From contig JAPJBO010000239.1 in the NCBI GenBank assembly GCA_030068145.1, positions 1 to 64,000 on the forward strand: a stretch of DNA of 64,000 nucleotides, given 5' to 3'. Below, piece by piece: positions 1-9,833 of the stretch. A program made the translations under genes and the position numbers. The notes under the pieces were generated by a model. The model searched no databases. It was not told the origin of the DNA and saw only the letters and a program-made list of their open reading frames with translations. This DNA comes from Diplonema papillatum (taxonomy: Eukaryota; Euglenozoa; Diplonemea; Diplonemida; Diplonemidae). How positions within the stretch are numbered: the first letter of the stretch is position 1; every line of letters begins with the position of its first letter.

Positions 1-1390
1 CGCTGAAGTTGGGACTCCCACACACTGAAATCAAGTGCTCCTAGGCAGACGAACTGTTAGTGTTGCGAACGAATCGCAAACACACTGAGATTGGGACCCC
101 ACACACTGAAAGCGACTGGGAACAACCTGAGCGATCTCTCTTAATAAAAGATTGAAGCGCCGAAGGCGCAACCACCCAATCCGACTTTGTACACGACAAC
201 AGGGAATCAGCGGGAAAGTGCACGAAAAGATGCTACGGCATAGTAGCCCACGAATCAGGGTTGTGCTGCCCCGACACTCAAACGACCTTCAAGTGCTTCA
301 AGGCCAGACGACAGTTTAATGTTGCAAACGAATCACAAACACGCTGAAGTTGGCACCCCACACACTGAAATCAAGTGCTCCTAGGCAGACGAATTGTTAG
401 TGTTGCAAACGAATCGCAAACTAACTGATATTGGGACCCCACACACTGAAATCGACTGAGAACAACCTGAGCGATCTCTCTTAATAAAAGATTCAAGCGC
501 CGAAGGCGCAACCACCGAAACCGATTTGTACACACGAAACAGACATCTTATGAATCAGCGAAAAGCGAGCAAAAAGGAGCCTGTAAACCCGGAACAAGTC
601 GGAAACCCCATCGAGGGAAAGTACGAGATGCAGGTGCTCCAAGGCCAGACGACTGTATAGTGTTGCAAACGAATCACGAACACGCTGAAGTTGGGACTCC
701 CACACACTGAAATCAAGTGCTCCTAGGCAGACGAATTGTTAGTGTTGCAAACGAATCGCAAACTAACTGATATTGGGACCCCACACACTGAAATCGACTG
801 AGAACAACCTGAGCGATCTCTCTTGATAAAAGATTCAAGCGCCGAAGGCGCAACCACCGAAACCGATTTGTACACACGAAACAGACATCTTATGAATCAG
901 CGAAAAGCGAGCAAAAAGGAGCCTGTAAACCCGGAACAAGTCGGAAACCCCATCGAGGGAAAGTACGAGATGCAGGTGCTCCAAGGCCAGACGACTGTAT
1001 AGTGTTGCGAACGAATCACAAACACGCTGAGATTGGGACCCCACACACTGAAATCGACTGAGAACATTCTGACCGATCTCTCTTAATAAAAGATTCTAGC
1101 GCCGAAGGCGCAAGCACCCAATCCGACTTTGTGTACAAAGTCGGATCGAAACAGAGATCTTATGAATCAACGAAAAGCGAGCAAAAAGTAGCCTGTAAAA
1201 CCGGAACAAGTCGGAAACCCCGTCGGGGGAAAGTACGACCTTCAAGTGCTCCAAGGCCAGACGAATCGCAAACTCACTGAAATTGAGACCCCTCACACTG
1301 AAATCGACTGGGAGCAACCTGAGCGATCTCTCTTAATAAAACATTGAAGCGCCCAATCCGACTTTGTACACACGAAACAGAGATTTTATA
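1..1390 (-). repeat. ~360-bp satellite, minus-oriented block
   Basis: Several imperfect copies of a roughly 360-bp unit lie in reverse orientation relative to the block at 2011-4560. Recurrent landmarks are a hairpin-like GCGCCGAAGGCGC, the string AACAACCTGAGCGATCTCTC and the phrase TTTCAGTGTGTGGGGTCCC read on the other strand. All ORFs here are translations of the repeat and show no domain. Unit boundaries are approximate because copies are internally rearranged. Confidence 0.85.
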
Positions 1391-2010
1391 AATCAACGAA
1401 AAGCTAGCGAAAAAGAGTGTGAAAACCCGGAAGAAGTCAAAATAGTACCTGTAGCTGCCACAAGACTCCTTCGCCAGCGCTGTTTGCGATGTGGAGGTGT
1501 TTTCTCTGTTAACATTCCTGTGTGGTGGAGTTGGGGTTGGTTTACCATCCTCCAAGCGAATGGATTGGAACAGCACTTGTAGCGTACAAATCCGGTTTGT
1601 CCTGCTTCATCGTAGCTGGCTGCGCAACAAGAACAAAAGTGTGGAAAGTAAGTAACTATGTATTTATTTGTCTCCCCATCCACCTATATGTGTGGCTGTC
1701 ATCAGAGAGAGAATAATTACGTTGTTGGTGCCGTGCGCCTACAACGACGCGGCCTTGTCGTAAACGATGATGATTGCGTCGATGATGGCGCAGCCGGGGG
1801 CGTTCTGGCTGGTGGGTGCGACCGCCTGCGAGTGTTAACAGGTTGTGTCGCTGGTTCTTTTGATCGCTTGGCCCACGGCGGCAGCTAGCACCTTGGCAGA
1901 GACTCTCAACTCCCGCTGAACAATACGTCTTGCGGATACTCGGGCACCGCATCATTGCTTGCCCAACATCCATTCGGTCTCCAGTAGCAAAGCACTTGTG
2001 AGATCGCTGT
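1391..2010. other. Unique spacer between the two satellite blocks
   Basis: About 600 bp that do not belong to the satellite unit separate the minus block (1-1390) from the plus block (2011-4560). The overlapping ORFs on both strands have no recognisable domain. The region works as the loop of a very large imperfect palindrome. I see no gene here. Confidence 0.6.
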
Positions 2011-4560
2011 TCAGTGTGGAGGTCGGATTGGGTGGTTGCGCCTTCGGCGCTTGAATATTTTATCAAGAGAGATCGCTCAGGTTGTTCTCAGTCGATTTCA
2101 GTGTGGGGTCCCGATCTCAGCGTGTTTGCGATTCGTTCCCAACACTAACAGTTCGTCTGCCTAGGAGCACTTGATTTCAGTGTGTTGGGGTCCCAACTTC
2201 AGTGTGCTTGCGATTCGTTTGCAACACTATACAGTCGTCTGGTCTTGGAGCACTTGAAGGTCGTATTTTCCCGTCTTTGTTCCTAGTTTTTCGCCGACTG
2301 TCTTTCCGACTTTTCCCGGGGTTTACACGCTCTTTTTCGCTCGCTTTTCGTTGATTCATAAGATCTCTGTTTCGTGTGTACCAAGTCGGATTGGGTGGTT
2401 GCGCCTTCGGCGCGAATCTTTTATTAAGAGAGATCGCTCAGGTTGTTCTCAGTCGATTTCAGTGTGTGGGGTCCCGATCTCAGCGTGTTTGCGATTCGTT
2501 CGCAACACTAACAGTTCGTCTGCCTAGGAGCACTGGACTTCAGTGTGTGGGAGACCCAACTTCAGCGTGTTTGCGATTCGTTTGCAACACTATACAGTCG
2601 TCTGGTCTTGCACTTGAAGGTCGTATTTTCCCGTCTTTGTTCCTAGTTTTTCGCCGACTGTCTTTCCGTCTTTTACCGGGTTTTACACGCTCTTTTTCGC
2701 TCGCTTTTCGTTGATTCATAAGATCTCTGTTTCGTGTGTACATAGTTGGATTGGGTGGTTGCGCCTTCGGCGCTTGAATATTTTATCAAGAGAGATCGCT
2801 CAGGTTGTTCTCAGTCGATTTCAGTGTGTGGGGTCCCGATCTCAGCGTGTTTGCGATTCGTTCGCAACACTAACAGTTCGTCTGCCTAGGAGCACTTGAT
2901 TTCAGTGTGTTGGGGTCCCAACTTCAGTGTGCTTGCGATTCGTTTGCAACACTATACAGTCGTCTGGTCTTGGAGCACTTGAAGGTCGTATTTTCAGTCG
3001 ATTTCAGTGTGTGGGGTCCCGATCTCAGCGTGTTTGCGATTCGTTCGCAACACTAACAGTTCGTCTGCCTAGGAGCACTGGACTTCAGTGTGTGGGAGAC
3101 CCAACTTCAGCGTGTTTGCGATTCGTTTGCAACACTATACAGTCGTCTGGTCTTGGAGCACTTGAAGGTCGTATTTTCAGTCGATTTCAGTGTGTGGGGT
3201 CCCGATCTCAGCGTGTTTGCGATTCGTTCGCAACACTAACAGTTCGTCTGCCTAGGAGCACTGGACTTCAGTGTGTGGGAGACCCAACTTCAGCGTGTTT
3301 GCGATTCGTTTGCAACACTATACAGTCGTCTGGTCTTGCACTTGAAGGTCGTATTTTCCCGTCTTTTTTCCAAGTTTTTCGCCGACTGTCTTTCCGACTT
3401 TTCCCGGGTTTTACACGCTCTTTTTCGCTCGCTTTTCGTTGATTCATAAGATCTCTGTTTCGTGTGTACATAGTTGGATTGGGTGGTTGCGCCTTCGGCG
3501 CTTGAATCTTTTATCAAGAGAGATCGCTCAGGTTGTTCTCAGTCGATTTCAGTGTGTGGGGTCCCGATCTCAGCGTGTTTGCGATTCGTTCGCAACACTA
3601 ACAGTTCGTCTGCCTAGGAGCACTGGACTTCAGTGTGTGGGAGACCCAACCTCAGCGTGTTTGCGATTCGTTTGCAACACTATACAGTCGTCTGGTCTTG
3701 GAGCACTTGAAGGTCGTATTTTCCCGTCTTTTTTCCAAGTTTTTCGCCGACTGTCTTTCCGACTATTCCCGGGTTTTACACGCTCTTTTTCGCTCGCTTT
3801 TCGTTGATTCATAAGATCTCGGTTTCATGTGTACCAAGTCGGTTTCGGTGGTTGCGCCTTCGGCGCTTGAATCTTTTATTAAGAGAGATCGCTCAGGTTG
3901 TTCTCAGTCGATTTCAGTGTGTGGGGTCCCAATCTCAGTGTGTTTGCGATTCGTTCGCAACACTAACAGTTCGTCTGCCTAGGAGCACTTGATTTCAGTG
4001 TGTGGGAGTCCCAACTTCAGTGTGTTTGCGATTCGTTTGCAACACTATACAGTCGTCTGATCTTGGAGCACTTCAAGGTCGTATTTTCCCGTCTTTCTCC
4101 CACGTTTTTCGCCGACTGTCTCCGACTTTTCCACGCTCTTTTTCGCTCGCTTTTCGTTGATTCATAAGATCTCTGTTTCGTGTGTACAAAGTCTGCTTCG
4201 GTGGTTGCGCCTTCGGCGCTTGAATCTTTTATCAAGAGAGATCGCTCAGGTTGTTCTCAGTCGATTTCAGTGTGTGGGGTCCCGATCTCAGCGTTTTTGC
4301 GATTCGTTCGCAACACTAACAGTTCGTCTGCCTAGGAGCACTTGATTTCCGTGTGTGGGAGTCCCAACTTCAGCGTGTTCGTGATTCGTTTGCAACACTA
4401 CAATCGTCTGGCCTTGGAGCACTTGAAGGTCTTTTTCCCGTCTTTTTTCCAAGTTTTTCGCCGACTGTTTTTTCAGACTTCCTCCAGGGTTTGTAAACAC
4501 TCTTTTTTGCTCGCTTTTCGCTGATTCGTAAGATCTCTGTTTCGTGTGTACATAGTTGGA
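2011..4560 (+). repeat. ~360-bp satellite, plus-oriented block
   Basis: Tandem copies of the same unit as 1-1390, now on the plus strand. The anchor TTGCGCCTTCGGCGC recurs near 2400, 2760, 3488, 3853 and 4205, giving periods of about 350-366 bp. One interval is about twice that because the region 2990-3180 holds extra internal duplications of the part with TTTCAGTGTGTGGGGTCCC. Copies differ by small substitutions and indels. No coding potential is supported. Confidence 0.9.
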
Positions 4561-4569
4561 TTGGGTGGT

Positions 4570-4845
4570 TTCGCTTTTTTTTTTTTTTGGCCCAAAAATT
4601 TTCGGAATTTTTTTCGGATTTTTTTTTTTTGGCCCAAAAAATTTTCGGGAAATTTTCGGATTTTTTTTTTGGCCCAAAAAATTTTTGGAATTTTTTTCGG
4701 ATTTTTTTTTTTGGCCCAAAAATTTTTCGGAATTTTTTTCGGATTTTTTTTTTGGCCAAAACTTTTCGGAATTTTTTTTTTTTGGAAATTTTTCGGATTT
4801 TTTTTTTGGCCTGAAAATATTTTCGGGAAAATTTGGTCACATTCC
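4570..4845. repeat. T-rich tandem repeat with GGCCCAAAAA
   Basis: About six imperfect units of roughly 45-55 bp made of a T-run, then GGCCCAAAAATTTTTCGG and a second T-run. Long ORFs in several frames (rich in Phe/Lys) are artefacts of this low-complexity sequence. Confidence 0.85.
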
Positions 4846-5125
4846 CAAAAAAGGTCGAGATAAGGGCGCAACCCCCAAAAAAGGTCGAGATAAGGGCGCA
4901 ACCCTCAAAAAAGGTCGAGATAAGGGAACAACCCCCAAAAAAGGTCGAGATAAGGGAACAAGCCAAAAACGGGCCAAAAAGGTAGAGATAAGGGCGCAGC
5001 TCAAAAAGGTAGAGATAAGGGCGCATCTCAAAAAGGTCGAGATAAGGGCGCAACCCAAAAACGGGCCAAAAAGGTCGAGATAAGGGCGCAACCCAGAAAT
5101 GGGCAAAAAAGGTATCGATAAGGTC
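4846..5125 (+). repeat. ~30-bp tandem repeat
   Basis: About nine units of AAAAAAGGTCGAGATAAGGG followed by CGCAACCC or AACAACCC, with small variants such as GGTAGAGATAAGG. The reverse-strand reading gives a repeated PLSRPFLG-like peptide, which is a by-product of the repeat. Confidence 0.9.
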
Positions 5126-5246
5126 TCATGAGACGGTATCGGGACCGCCGCCAAGGCCCCCTCAACCCGATAAAAAAAAACTCACTACCAGTGAGTTTTT
5201 CCGTTTTTCTCTCATTTTGACCAGTGAGAGAACGTATATTTTTGCC

Positions 5247-5281
5247 TTTTTCAAAAAGACACAAGGTTTTGACCCTGCATG
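5247..5281 (-). mobile_element. Solo right end of MITE family 1
   Basis: Ends with AAGACACAAGGTTTTGACCC followed by TGCATG and then TTAC, the same terminal inverted repeat found at both ends of complete copies (for example 8331-8542). No matching left end lies upstream, so this is a truncated relic. Confidence 0.75.
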
Positions 5282-5405
5282 TTACATTGAACCGCATTTT
5301 TTTTGCGGTTCAGTGTAACTTAGAGGTCAGGACCTCTAAGTTACATTGGACCGTGATTTTTGCGGTTCAATGTAACTTAGAGGTAGCGCTACGGCTAAGT
5401 TACAC
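5282..5405. repeat. Cluster of nested hairpins
   Basis: Three inverted repeats follow each other: TTACATTGAACCGCA paired with TGCGGTTCAGTGTAA, the palindrome AACTTAGAGGTC/GACCTCTAAGTT, and TTACATTGGACCG paired with CGGTTCAATGTAA. The last arm runs on into another AACTTAGAGGT. The whole could fold into a multi-stem structure. It directly follows a MITE end, so it may be part of another small transposon. Confidence 0.7.
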
Positions 5406-5599
5406 ATGCCTTCCGGGGGAATCATCTCTCCTGCTATTCTAGCCGCGTCATAAACTCGAAAGGGAAGAGAAATGCGAAGCAACGGGCTGGTAAAGGGAGG
5501 GAGGGCGGGTTCTTTAAACGCTTTACGTTTCACCCACCACAACCACTACCCCTGGATCATGGTGTATGCTTGGAAAGTCACACCAGTGCGGCCATATTC

Positions 5600-5695
5600 G
5601 GGTCGTTGATCCCCCCAAACCCGCAAACCCGGGCCCGGGTTTGCGGGGTTTGCGGGGTTTCCGGGTTTGCGGGTTTGCGGGCGGGTTTGCGGGCA
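5600..5695. repeat. G-rich GGGTTTGCGGG repeat
   Basis: Short array of variants of GGGTTTGCGG opening with the inverted repeat AACCCGGGCCCGGGTT. The same motif recurs in a much longer array at 33935-34350. Confidence 0.7.
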
Positions 5696-5698
5696 AGA

Positions 5699-5890
5699 GG
5701 GGAAACTGTGTCTTGTACTATGTACTTAACAAGAGAGGAACTCACGAGTGGGGCATTGCGCCGCTTGCACGTTTGCAGCGACCGTCAGCCGCCACCAAAA
5801 GTGATTGCTCTGTGCCGCCCCCCTAAACCCAACCTGTTCGGCTGTGTTGTTCAAGTGACTTGACTTGTCTGGATTCCCCCAGTGAACTGC
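5699..5890 (+). repeat. Inverted partner of repeat at 11612-11745
   Basis: The segment beginning GGAAACTGTGTCTTGTACTA and ending near GGGGGAATCC-complement is present in reverse complement at 11612-11745. The distal copy lacks about 55 bp found here. The pair brackets the tyrosine-recombinase element and several satellites, so these might be inverted terminal repeats of that element, or simply two copies of a dispersed repeat. Confidence 0.6.
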
Positions 5891-5991
5891 AAAGAAAGAG
5901 AGCGGCCTCAGACAGAGGTTCATCTTGTGGACCCGGGATGCGAACGATGTGCTCTGTAGTCAAGGCTACGAAGCCAATGTCCCAATAGGGC

Positions 5992-6255
5992 ATGTCTCAC
6001 ATTACTTGTCAGCAGTACAAAGTGAATGCGGCACAACCCGAGACTTCAAAACCGATAGAGGTGCCAGTCGAGAGTCGACACCTTTTCCGTTTTTCTGACT
6101 CTTCAGGGAACTGGTGGAGTTTAAACCGTCTCCCCATGGGCCATTGTTGTGCACCCGAGCTGATGCACACTCTGGCTGCTGTAGCGGCAGGTGATCCTGT
6201 GTATGTGAAGCCAGCTTTTGCGGCGAAAGGTGTGACTGTCCATGTGTGGTTTTGA
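5992..6255 (+). pseudogene. Reverse transcriptase fragment, DIRS/tyrosine-recombinase type
   Basis: A short ORF (87 codons) whose middle reads HLFRFSDSSGNWW, LNRLPMGHCCAPELMHTLAA and AGDPVYVK. This resembles the palm region of RTs from DIRS-like elements, where an LP.G...(S/P)ELM motif follows a FRF..G.W segment. It stops at HVWF, just where the HVY(V/I)DN catalytic motif should follow, so the catalytic aspartates are missing. It lies convergent with the recombinase ORF on the other strand. It is most likely the stump of a decayed element; the family assignment rests on motif resemblance only. Confidence 0.5.
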
Positions 6256-6589
6256 GGGCAGCAATCACTGCCACCGCCTGTTCTGTCTGGTGCACAGTTG
6301 CATCCATGATACGAGTGTATGTGTACCCAGGTGCCGGAAGGGGGTAGAGTACCTCTGGTCCCTCATGAGGCATAACCCCGTGGAGGTCATTGTGAGCGAC
6401 TGATGCTCGGACTGCATACTGGTCCCCATCTTGTTCTAACTTCCCCGCATGAAGGCGGTATGCTGCGGTGCTGCCAACTGGGCGCAAGGTATACACAATA
6501 ACTTTGCCTACCAGAGTACGACACCACACCTCATCAAACCTACGGAGCGCCGAAGGTGACATCCTCTCCCTCATCATCTCTATGTTCAT
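6002..6589 (-). CDS. Unrecognised ORF of the tyrosine-recombinase element
   Basis: An open frame of 195 codons starting at an ATG (MNIEMMRERMSPSALRRFDE), located just downstream of the recombinase ORF on the same strand. The composition looks protein-like over the first ~150 residues, but I recognise no domain. Its 3' part overlaps the plus-strand RT fragment, so at most one of the two is coding there. It may be an accessory ORF of the element or a chance reading. Confidence 0.3.
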   Translation of the reverse strand: MNIEMMRERMSPSALRRFDEVWCRTLVGKVIVYTLRPVGSTAAYRLHAGKLEQDGDQYAVRASVAHNDLHGVMPHEGPEVLYPLPAPGYTYTRIMDATVHQTEQAVAVIAALKTTHGQSHLSPQKLASHTQDHLPLQQPECASARVHNNGPWGDGLNSTSSLKSQKNGKGVDSRLAPLSVLKSRVVPHSLCTADK

Positions 6590-6735
6590 GGGTGGAACAC
6601 GCGAAACATGAAGAGGTGAATCCCTCTCCGTTTGAGACGCAGGCAGTCTTGTTTGTCTGGTCCGCCTTGTAACCGAGAACCTGTTTTGGCGATTTTGAAG
6701 AATGGGCTGGAAAGTGAGAGACAAAAGATACGCAT

Positions 6736-7554
6736 TCACAGCAGCACGGTCACCTTGTCGGTCGCCAACATCCGTGCCGTCGCCAGAGGGTCTCCGCCGT
6801 ACCGCAGGGTCACCTCTGCAAGTCCTTCTTTTACCTTGTGCTTTGCAAGACGAGATATCAAGACTTCGGGGATTTGGTGCCCTTCGACAATCCTCTGGAT
6901 CGCATGGGTGACTGCCCCCCTCTTGATGCTGTGCGCGCTGTACATTTTCATCTGGTGAGACATCTGCCAATGTGCGTTGAGTGTGCTTGTAGTCCAAGTG
7001 GTCAGCCTGTTGAAGGGGAGCTGTGATTTCAACAAGAGGCAAATGGCCGCTGTCAGGTCGCCCTTCACTACCGTCCATCTGGATTGAGTGAACGGCATTG
7101 CTGCTCTCCCTTTCGGGAGAGTGTACCAATCGATCACTACTTCGTCTTCGCGAATGTGGATGAAGTTCGCGGTGGCCAGCATTGACACCTCCGTCCATCT
7201 GGACGCTGTCTTCCACGCAATCAGCGCTGCAAGACACACACGAGGGCTCTGCCGGAATGCCCACGCCACGAGAACAGACTTCTCCATGGGAATTGCTTGA
7301 TGAAGGGGAATAGCCGCCCCACTGGCTCTGAGAGCTGCAGCCAAGCTGAGCAGCGGCTGATTGATCAAACCCATATGCCGGAACGTTCCAGAAAGTCCTT
7401 TGGCATATGTCAGCATCGCTTGCGGCCGCACCCCCGTAGCCAATACAAACAGGCATGCAGAGTCCGGGGTCGCTGGCATGTTGTTCTTTGACGTCCAAGC
7501 GATGAACCGCCTCCAAAGATTGCGGCGCTGTGCAGTCGTGGAAGCTGCCCACAT
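6736..7554 (-). CDS. Tyrosine recombinase of a DIRS/Kangaroo-like retroelement
   Basis: A 272-residue ORF with the layout of a tyrosine recombinase. An N-terminal helical part (about 1-60) contains RRNLWRRFIAW. The catalytic part has an arginine in TASRWTEVSML (R119), a basic residue in LPKGR, the box AHSIKRGAVTHA (H208 to R212), an LAKHK segment, and a tyrosine in LRYGG (Y252). In the family these residues join and cleave DNA through a phosphotyrosine. The usual HxxR arginine position is lysine here, followed directly by arginine, so activity is uncertain. In DIRS-like elements the recombinase integrates a circular cDNA. Here the ORF runs opposite to the RT fragment at 5992-6255, an arrangement reported for the Volvox element Kangaroo. 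No complete element remains. Confidence 0.7.
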   Translation of the reverse strand: MWAASTTAQRRNLWRRFIAWTSKNNMPATPDSACLFVLATGVRPQAMLTYAKGLSGTFRHMGLINQPLLSLAAALRASGAAIPLHQAIPMEKSVLVAWAFRQSPRVCLAALIAWKTASRWTEVSMLATANFIHIREDEVVIDWYTLPKGRAAMPFTQSRWTVVKGDLTAAICLLLKSQLPFNRLTTWTTSTLNAHWQMSHQMKMYSAHSIKRGAVTHAIQRIVEGHQIPEVLISRLAKHKVKEGLAEVTLRYGGDPLATARMLATDKVTVLL

Positions 7555-7634
7555 TCCTGCAACAAGATTCCGAAGTCTCGTAGTTGCTGTGGCGCGTGAA
7601 ACTACCTGCTCCCCAGTTTTCCGGAAGTGTGTAT

Positions 7635-7840
7635 CATGCAGGGTCAGAACCTTGTGTCTTTTTGGAAATGGCCAAAATTTTATTTCCAGAAAAAAAATGG
7701 GGTTTTTGAATTTTAAAAGTTTGGAACAAACTCTGCAATTTCAAAAAAATTCCTGAAAAATTTTCTGAAAATTTTTGAAAAAAAATCTCGGAAAATTCCC
7801 GAGTTTTTTGCACTGGGGCATGCCAAAATTTTCTATTTGG
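7635..7840 (+). mobile_element. Truncated MITE family 1 copy (left end)
   Basis: Starts CATGCAGGGTCAGAACCTTG after a GTAT that would be the target site. It contains the family's internal TTTGGAACAAACTCTGCA, but no right terminal repeat follows. Confidence 0.7.
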
Positions 7841-8082
7841 TTAAAAAAACGCGGCAGCCTTTCAGGAGACAGTTTCTGAAGTCAGTCACTTGTTCAGTTC
7901 ATTCTTTTCATTTCCTGTTCTACAGTTCAATCCTTTCCATTCATTTCAACTTTTTTTGTTCCCTCTACAATGTTCATCCTTTCCCTTCAGGTTTTGAGTA
8001 CCACAGGCCTGACAATCACCAGTGCAAGACCACCAGTGAAAGACAAGATGTGCGTTCATGAACTCTCAAACTCAACAGGAAA

Positions 8083-8290
8083 AATTTTTGACCCAAAATT
8101 TTTGACCCAAAATTTCGACCCAAAAATTTTGACCCAAAATTTTTGACCCAAAATTTTTGACCCAAATTTTTGACCCAAAATTTTGACCCAAAATTTTCGA
8201 CCCAAAATTTTTGACCCAAAATTTTGACCCAAATTTTTGACCCAAAAATTTTGACCCAAAATTTTGAACCCAAATTTTTGGGTCAAAAAT
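8083..8290. repeat. ~14-bp tandem repeat GACCCAAAATTTTT
   Basis: About 14 imperfect units of GACCCAAAATTTTT, variably with an extra A or C. A related array, with GACCAAAAATTTC units, occurs at 34790-35045. ORFs rich in QNFG(S/V)K are translations of the repeat. Confidence 0.9.
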
Positions 8291-8330
8291 CAATTTGCCT
8301 TGGGTGGATCTTTACTCCGTCGACCTTTAC

Positions 8331-8542
8331 CATGCAGGGTCAAAACCTTGTGTCTTTTTGAAAATGGCAAAAAAAAAAATTCCGGAAAAAAATTGGGTTT
8401 TTTGAATTTTAAAAGTTTGGAACAAACTCTGCAGTAATTTTTGAGGAAGTTGAGCAAATTTTTTTTTTTCCAAAAAATTTTTTAGGGCTCCATCGGCCCC
8501 GCAGGAGCGTTTTAAAAAGACACAAGGTTTTGACCCTGCATG
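8331..8542 (+). mobile_element. MITE family 1, complete copy
   Basis: A 212-bp element with terminal inverted repeats CATGCAGGGTCAAAACCTTG and its reverse complement, flanked by a perfect 4-bp duplication TTAC. Its interior has A/T-rich stretches and AACAAACTCTGCAGTAATTT but no ORF. It is non-autonomous; no matching transposase is visible in the window. Confidence 0.9.
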
Positions 8543-8650
8543 TTACTCCGCCGGACCTTTACTCCGCCGACCTTGACTCCGCCGACCTTGACTCCGCCGA
8601 TCTTCACCAATCTCTACCCCGGCGGAGTAGAGATTCGCCGGGGTAGAGAC
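8543..8650. repeat. 15-bp repeats ACTCCGCCGACCTT
   Basis: Five tandem variants of ACTCCGCCGACCTTG, followed by the inverted pair CCCCGGCGGAGTAGAG/GATTCGCCGGGGTAGAG. These sit between a MITE and the 38-bp satellite. Confidence 0.7.
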
Positions 8651-9570
8651 CTGCCTTGCGACTCTAACCGAAGGTTTTTGTAATGAAAATGGCTTGCGAC
8701 TCTAACCGAAGTTTTTTGTAATGAAAATGGCTTGCGACTCTAACCGAAGTTTTTCTCAATGAAAATGGCTTGCGACTCTAACCGAAGTTTTTTGTAATGA
8801 AAATGGCTTGCGACTCTAACCGAAGTTTTTTGTAATGAAAATGCTCTACGCGACTCTAACCGAAGTTTTTCTCAATGAAAATGGCTTGCGACTCTAACCG
8901 AAGTTTTTTGTAATGGAAATGCTCTACGCGACTCTAACCGAAGTTTTTCTCAATGAAAATGGCTTGCGACTCTAACCGAAGTTTTTTGTAATGGAAATGC
9001 TCTACGCGACTCTAACCGAAGTTTTTCTCAATGAAAATGGCTTGCGACTCTAACCGAAGTTTTTTGTAATGGAAATGCTCTACGCGACTCTAACCGAAGT
9101 TTTTCTCAATGAAAATGGCTTGCGACTCTAACCGAAGTTTTTTGTAATGGAAATGCTCTACGCGACTCTAACCGAAGTTTTTCTCAATGAAAATGGCTTG
9201 CGACTCTAACCGAAGTTTTTTGTAATGGAAATGCCTTGTGCGACTCTAACCGAAGTTTTTCTCAATGAAAATGGCTTGCGATTCTAACCGAAGTTTTTTG
9301 TATTGAAAATGGCTTGCGACTCTAACCGAAGTTTTTCTCAATGAAAATGGCTTGCGACTCTAACCGAAGTTTTTTGTAATGAAAATGGCTTGCGACTCTA
9401 ACCGAAGTTTTTTGTAATGGAAATGCCTTGTGCGACTCTAACCGAAGTTTTCCTCAATGAAAATGGCTTGCGACTCTAACCGAAGTTTTTTGTAATGAAA
9501 ATGCTCTACGCGACTCTAACCGAAGTTTTTCTCAATGAAAATGGCTTGCGACTCTAACCGAAGTTTTTCG
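8651..9570 (+). repeat. 38-bp satellite array
   Basis: About 24 units built on GCGACTCTAACCGAAGTTTT followed by TTGTAATGAAAATGGCTT or CTCAATGAAAATGGCTT. Two or three variants alternate (TTGTAATGGAAATGCTCTAC and CTCAATG types), suggesting higher-order duplication of a 76-bp dimer. Stop codons interrupt all frames. A few more units occur at 10478-10585. Confidence 0.95.
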
Positions 9571-9833
9571 AGACTGGAGGTCCTATGAACATGCAATGTG
9601 AATAGCCTCTATTCGAGCCAACCCCACTTTTCTCTACTGTACTGTTTTGTACTAGATAATAGCGCGGAGCTGGCTTTTTCCGTTTTTCGGATTTCATGCC
9701 TGTATGGTCCACTTCAACAGTGCGACGGTCTCCGGACCCACAGGTCCGCGGTTCGATCCCTGCGCGAAGTGTTTTTTTCGGTTTGAAGTTTTTGAGAATT
9801 TTTCGAGACTGGAGGTCCTATGAACATGCAATG
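9571..9833 (+). repeat. Segment bounded by direct repeats
   Basis: CGAGACTGGAGGTCCTATGA followed by ACATGCAATGT occurs at about 9570 and again at about 9804. The second copy also has an inverted partner, CCTCCAGTCTCG, near 10426, so 9804-10437 may be one small element with 12-bp terminal inverted repeats that contains the array described next. Confidence 0.6.
9710..9778 (+). other. tRNA-like segment with box-B motif
   Basis: CACTTC near 9710 can pair with GAAGTG near 9766. Between them are a GGACC/GGTCC hairpin and GGTTCGATCC, which resembles the Pol III B box, and seven T residues follow directly. A full cloverleaf could not be drawn because the T-stem pairs poorly. This could be a degenerate tRNA or the head of a SINE. 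Confidence 0.25.

Noticed and set aside
4370-5053. Long minus-strand ORFs rich in Phe/Lys and LISTF repeats
   Set aside because: Low-complexity and 30-bp tandem repeats read through without stops; every frame shows similar length.
8651-9570. CRISPR-like array of 38-bp repeats
   Set aside because: The units are contiguous with no unique spacers and the context is eukaryotic; it is a satellite.
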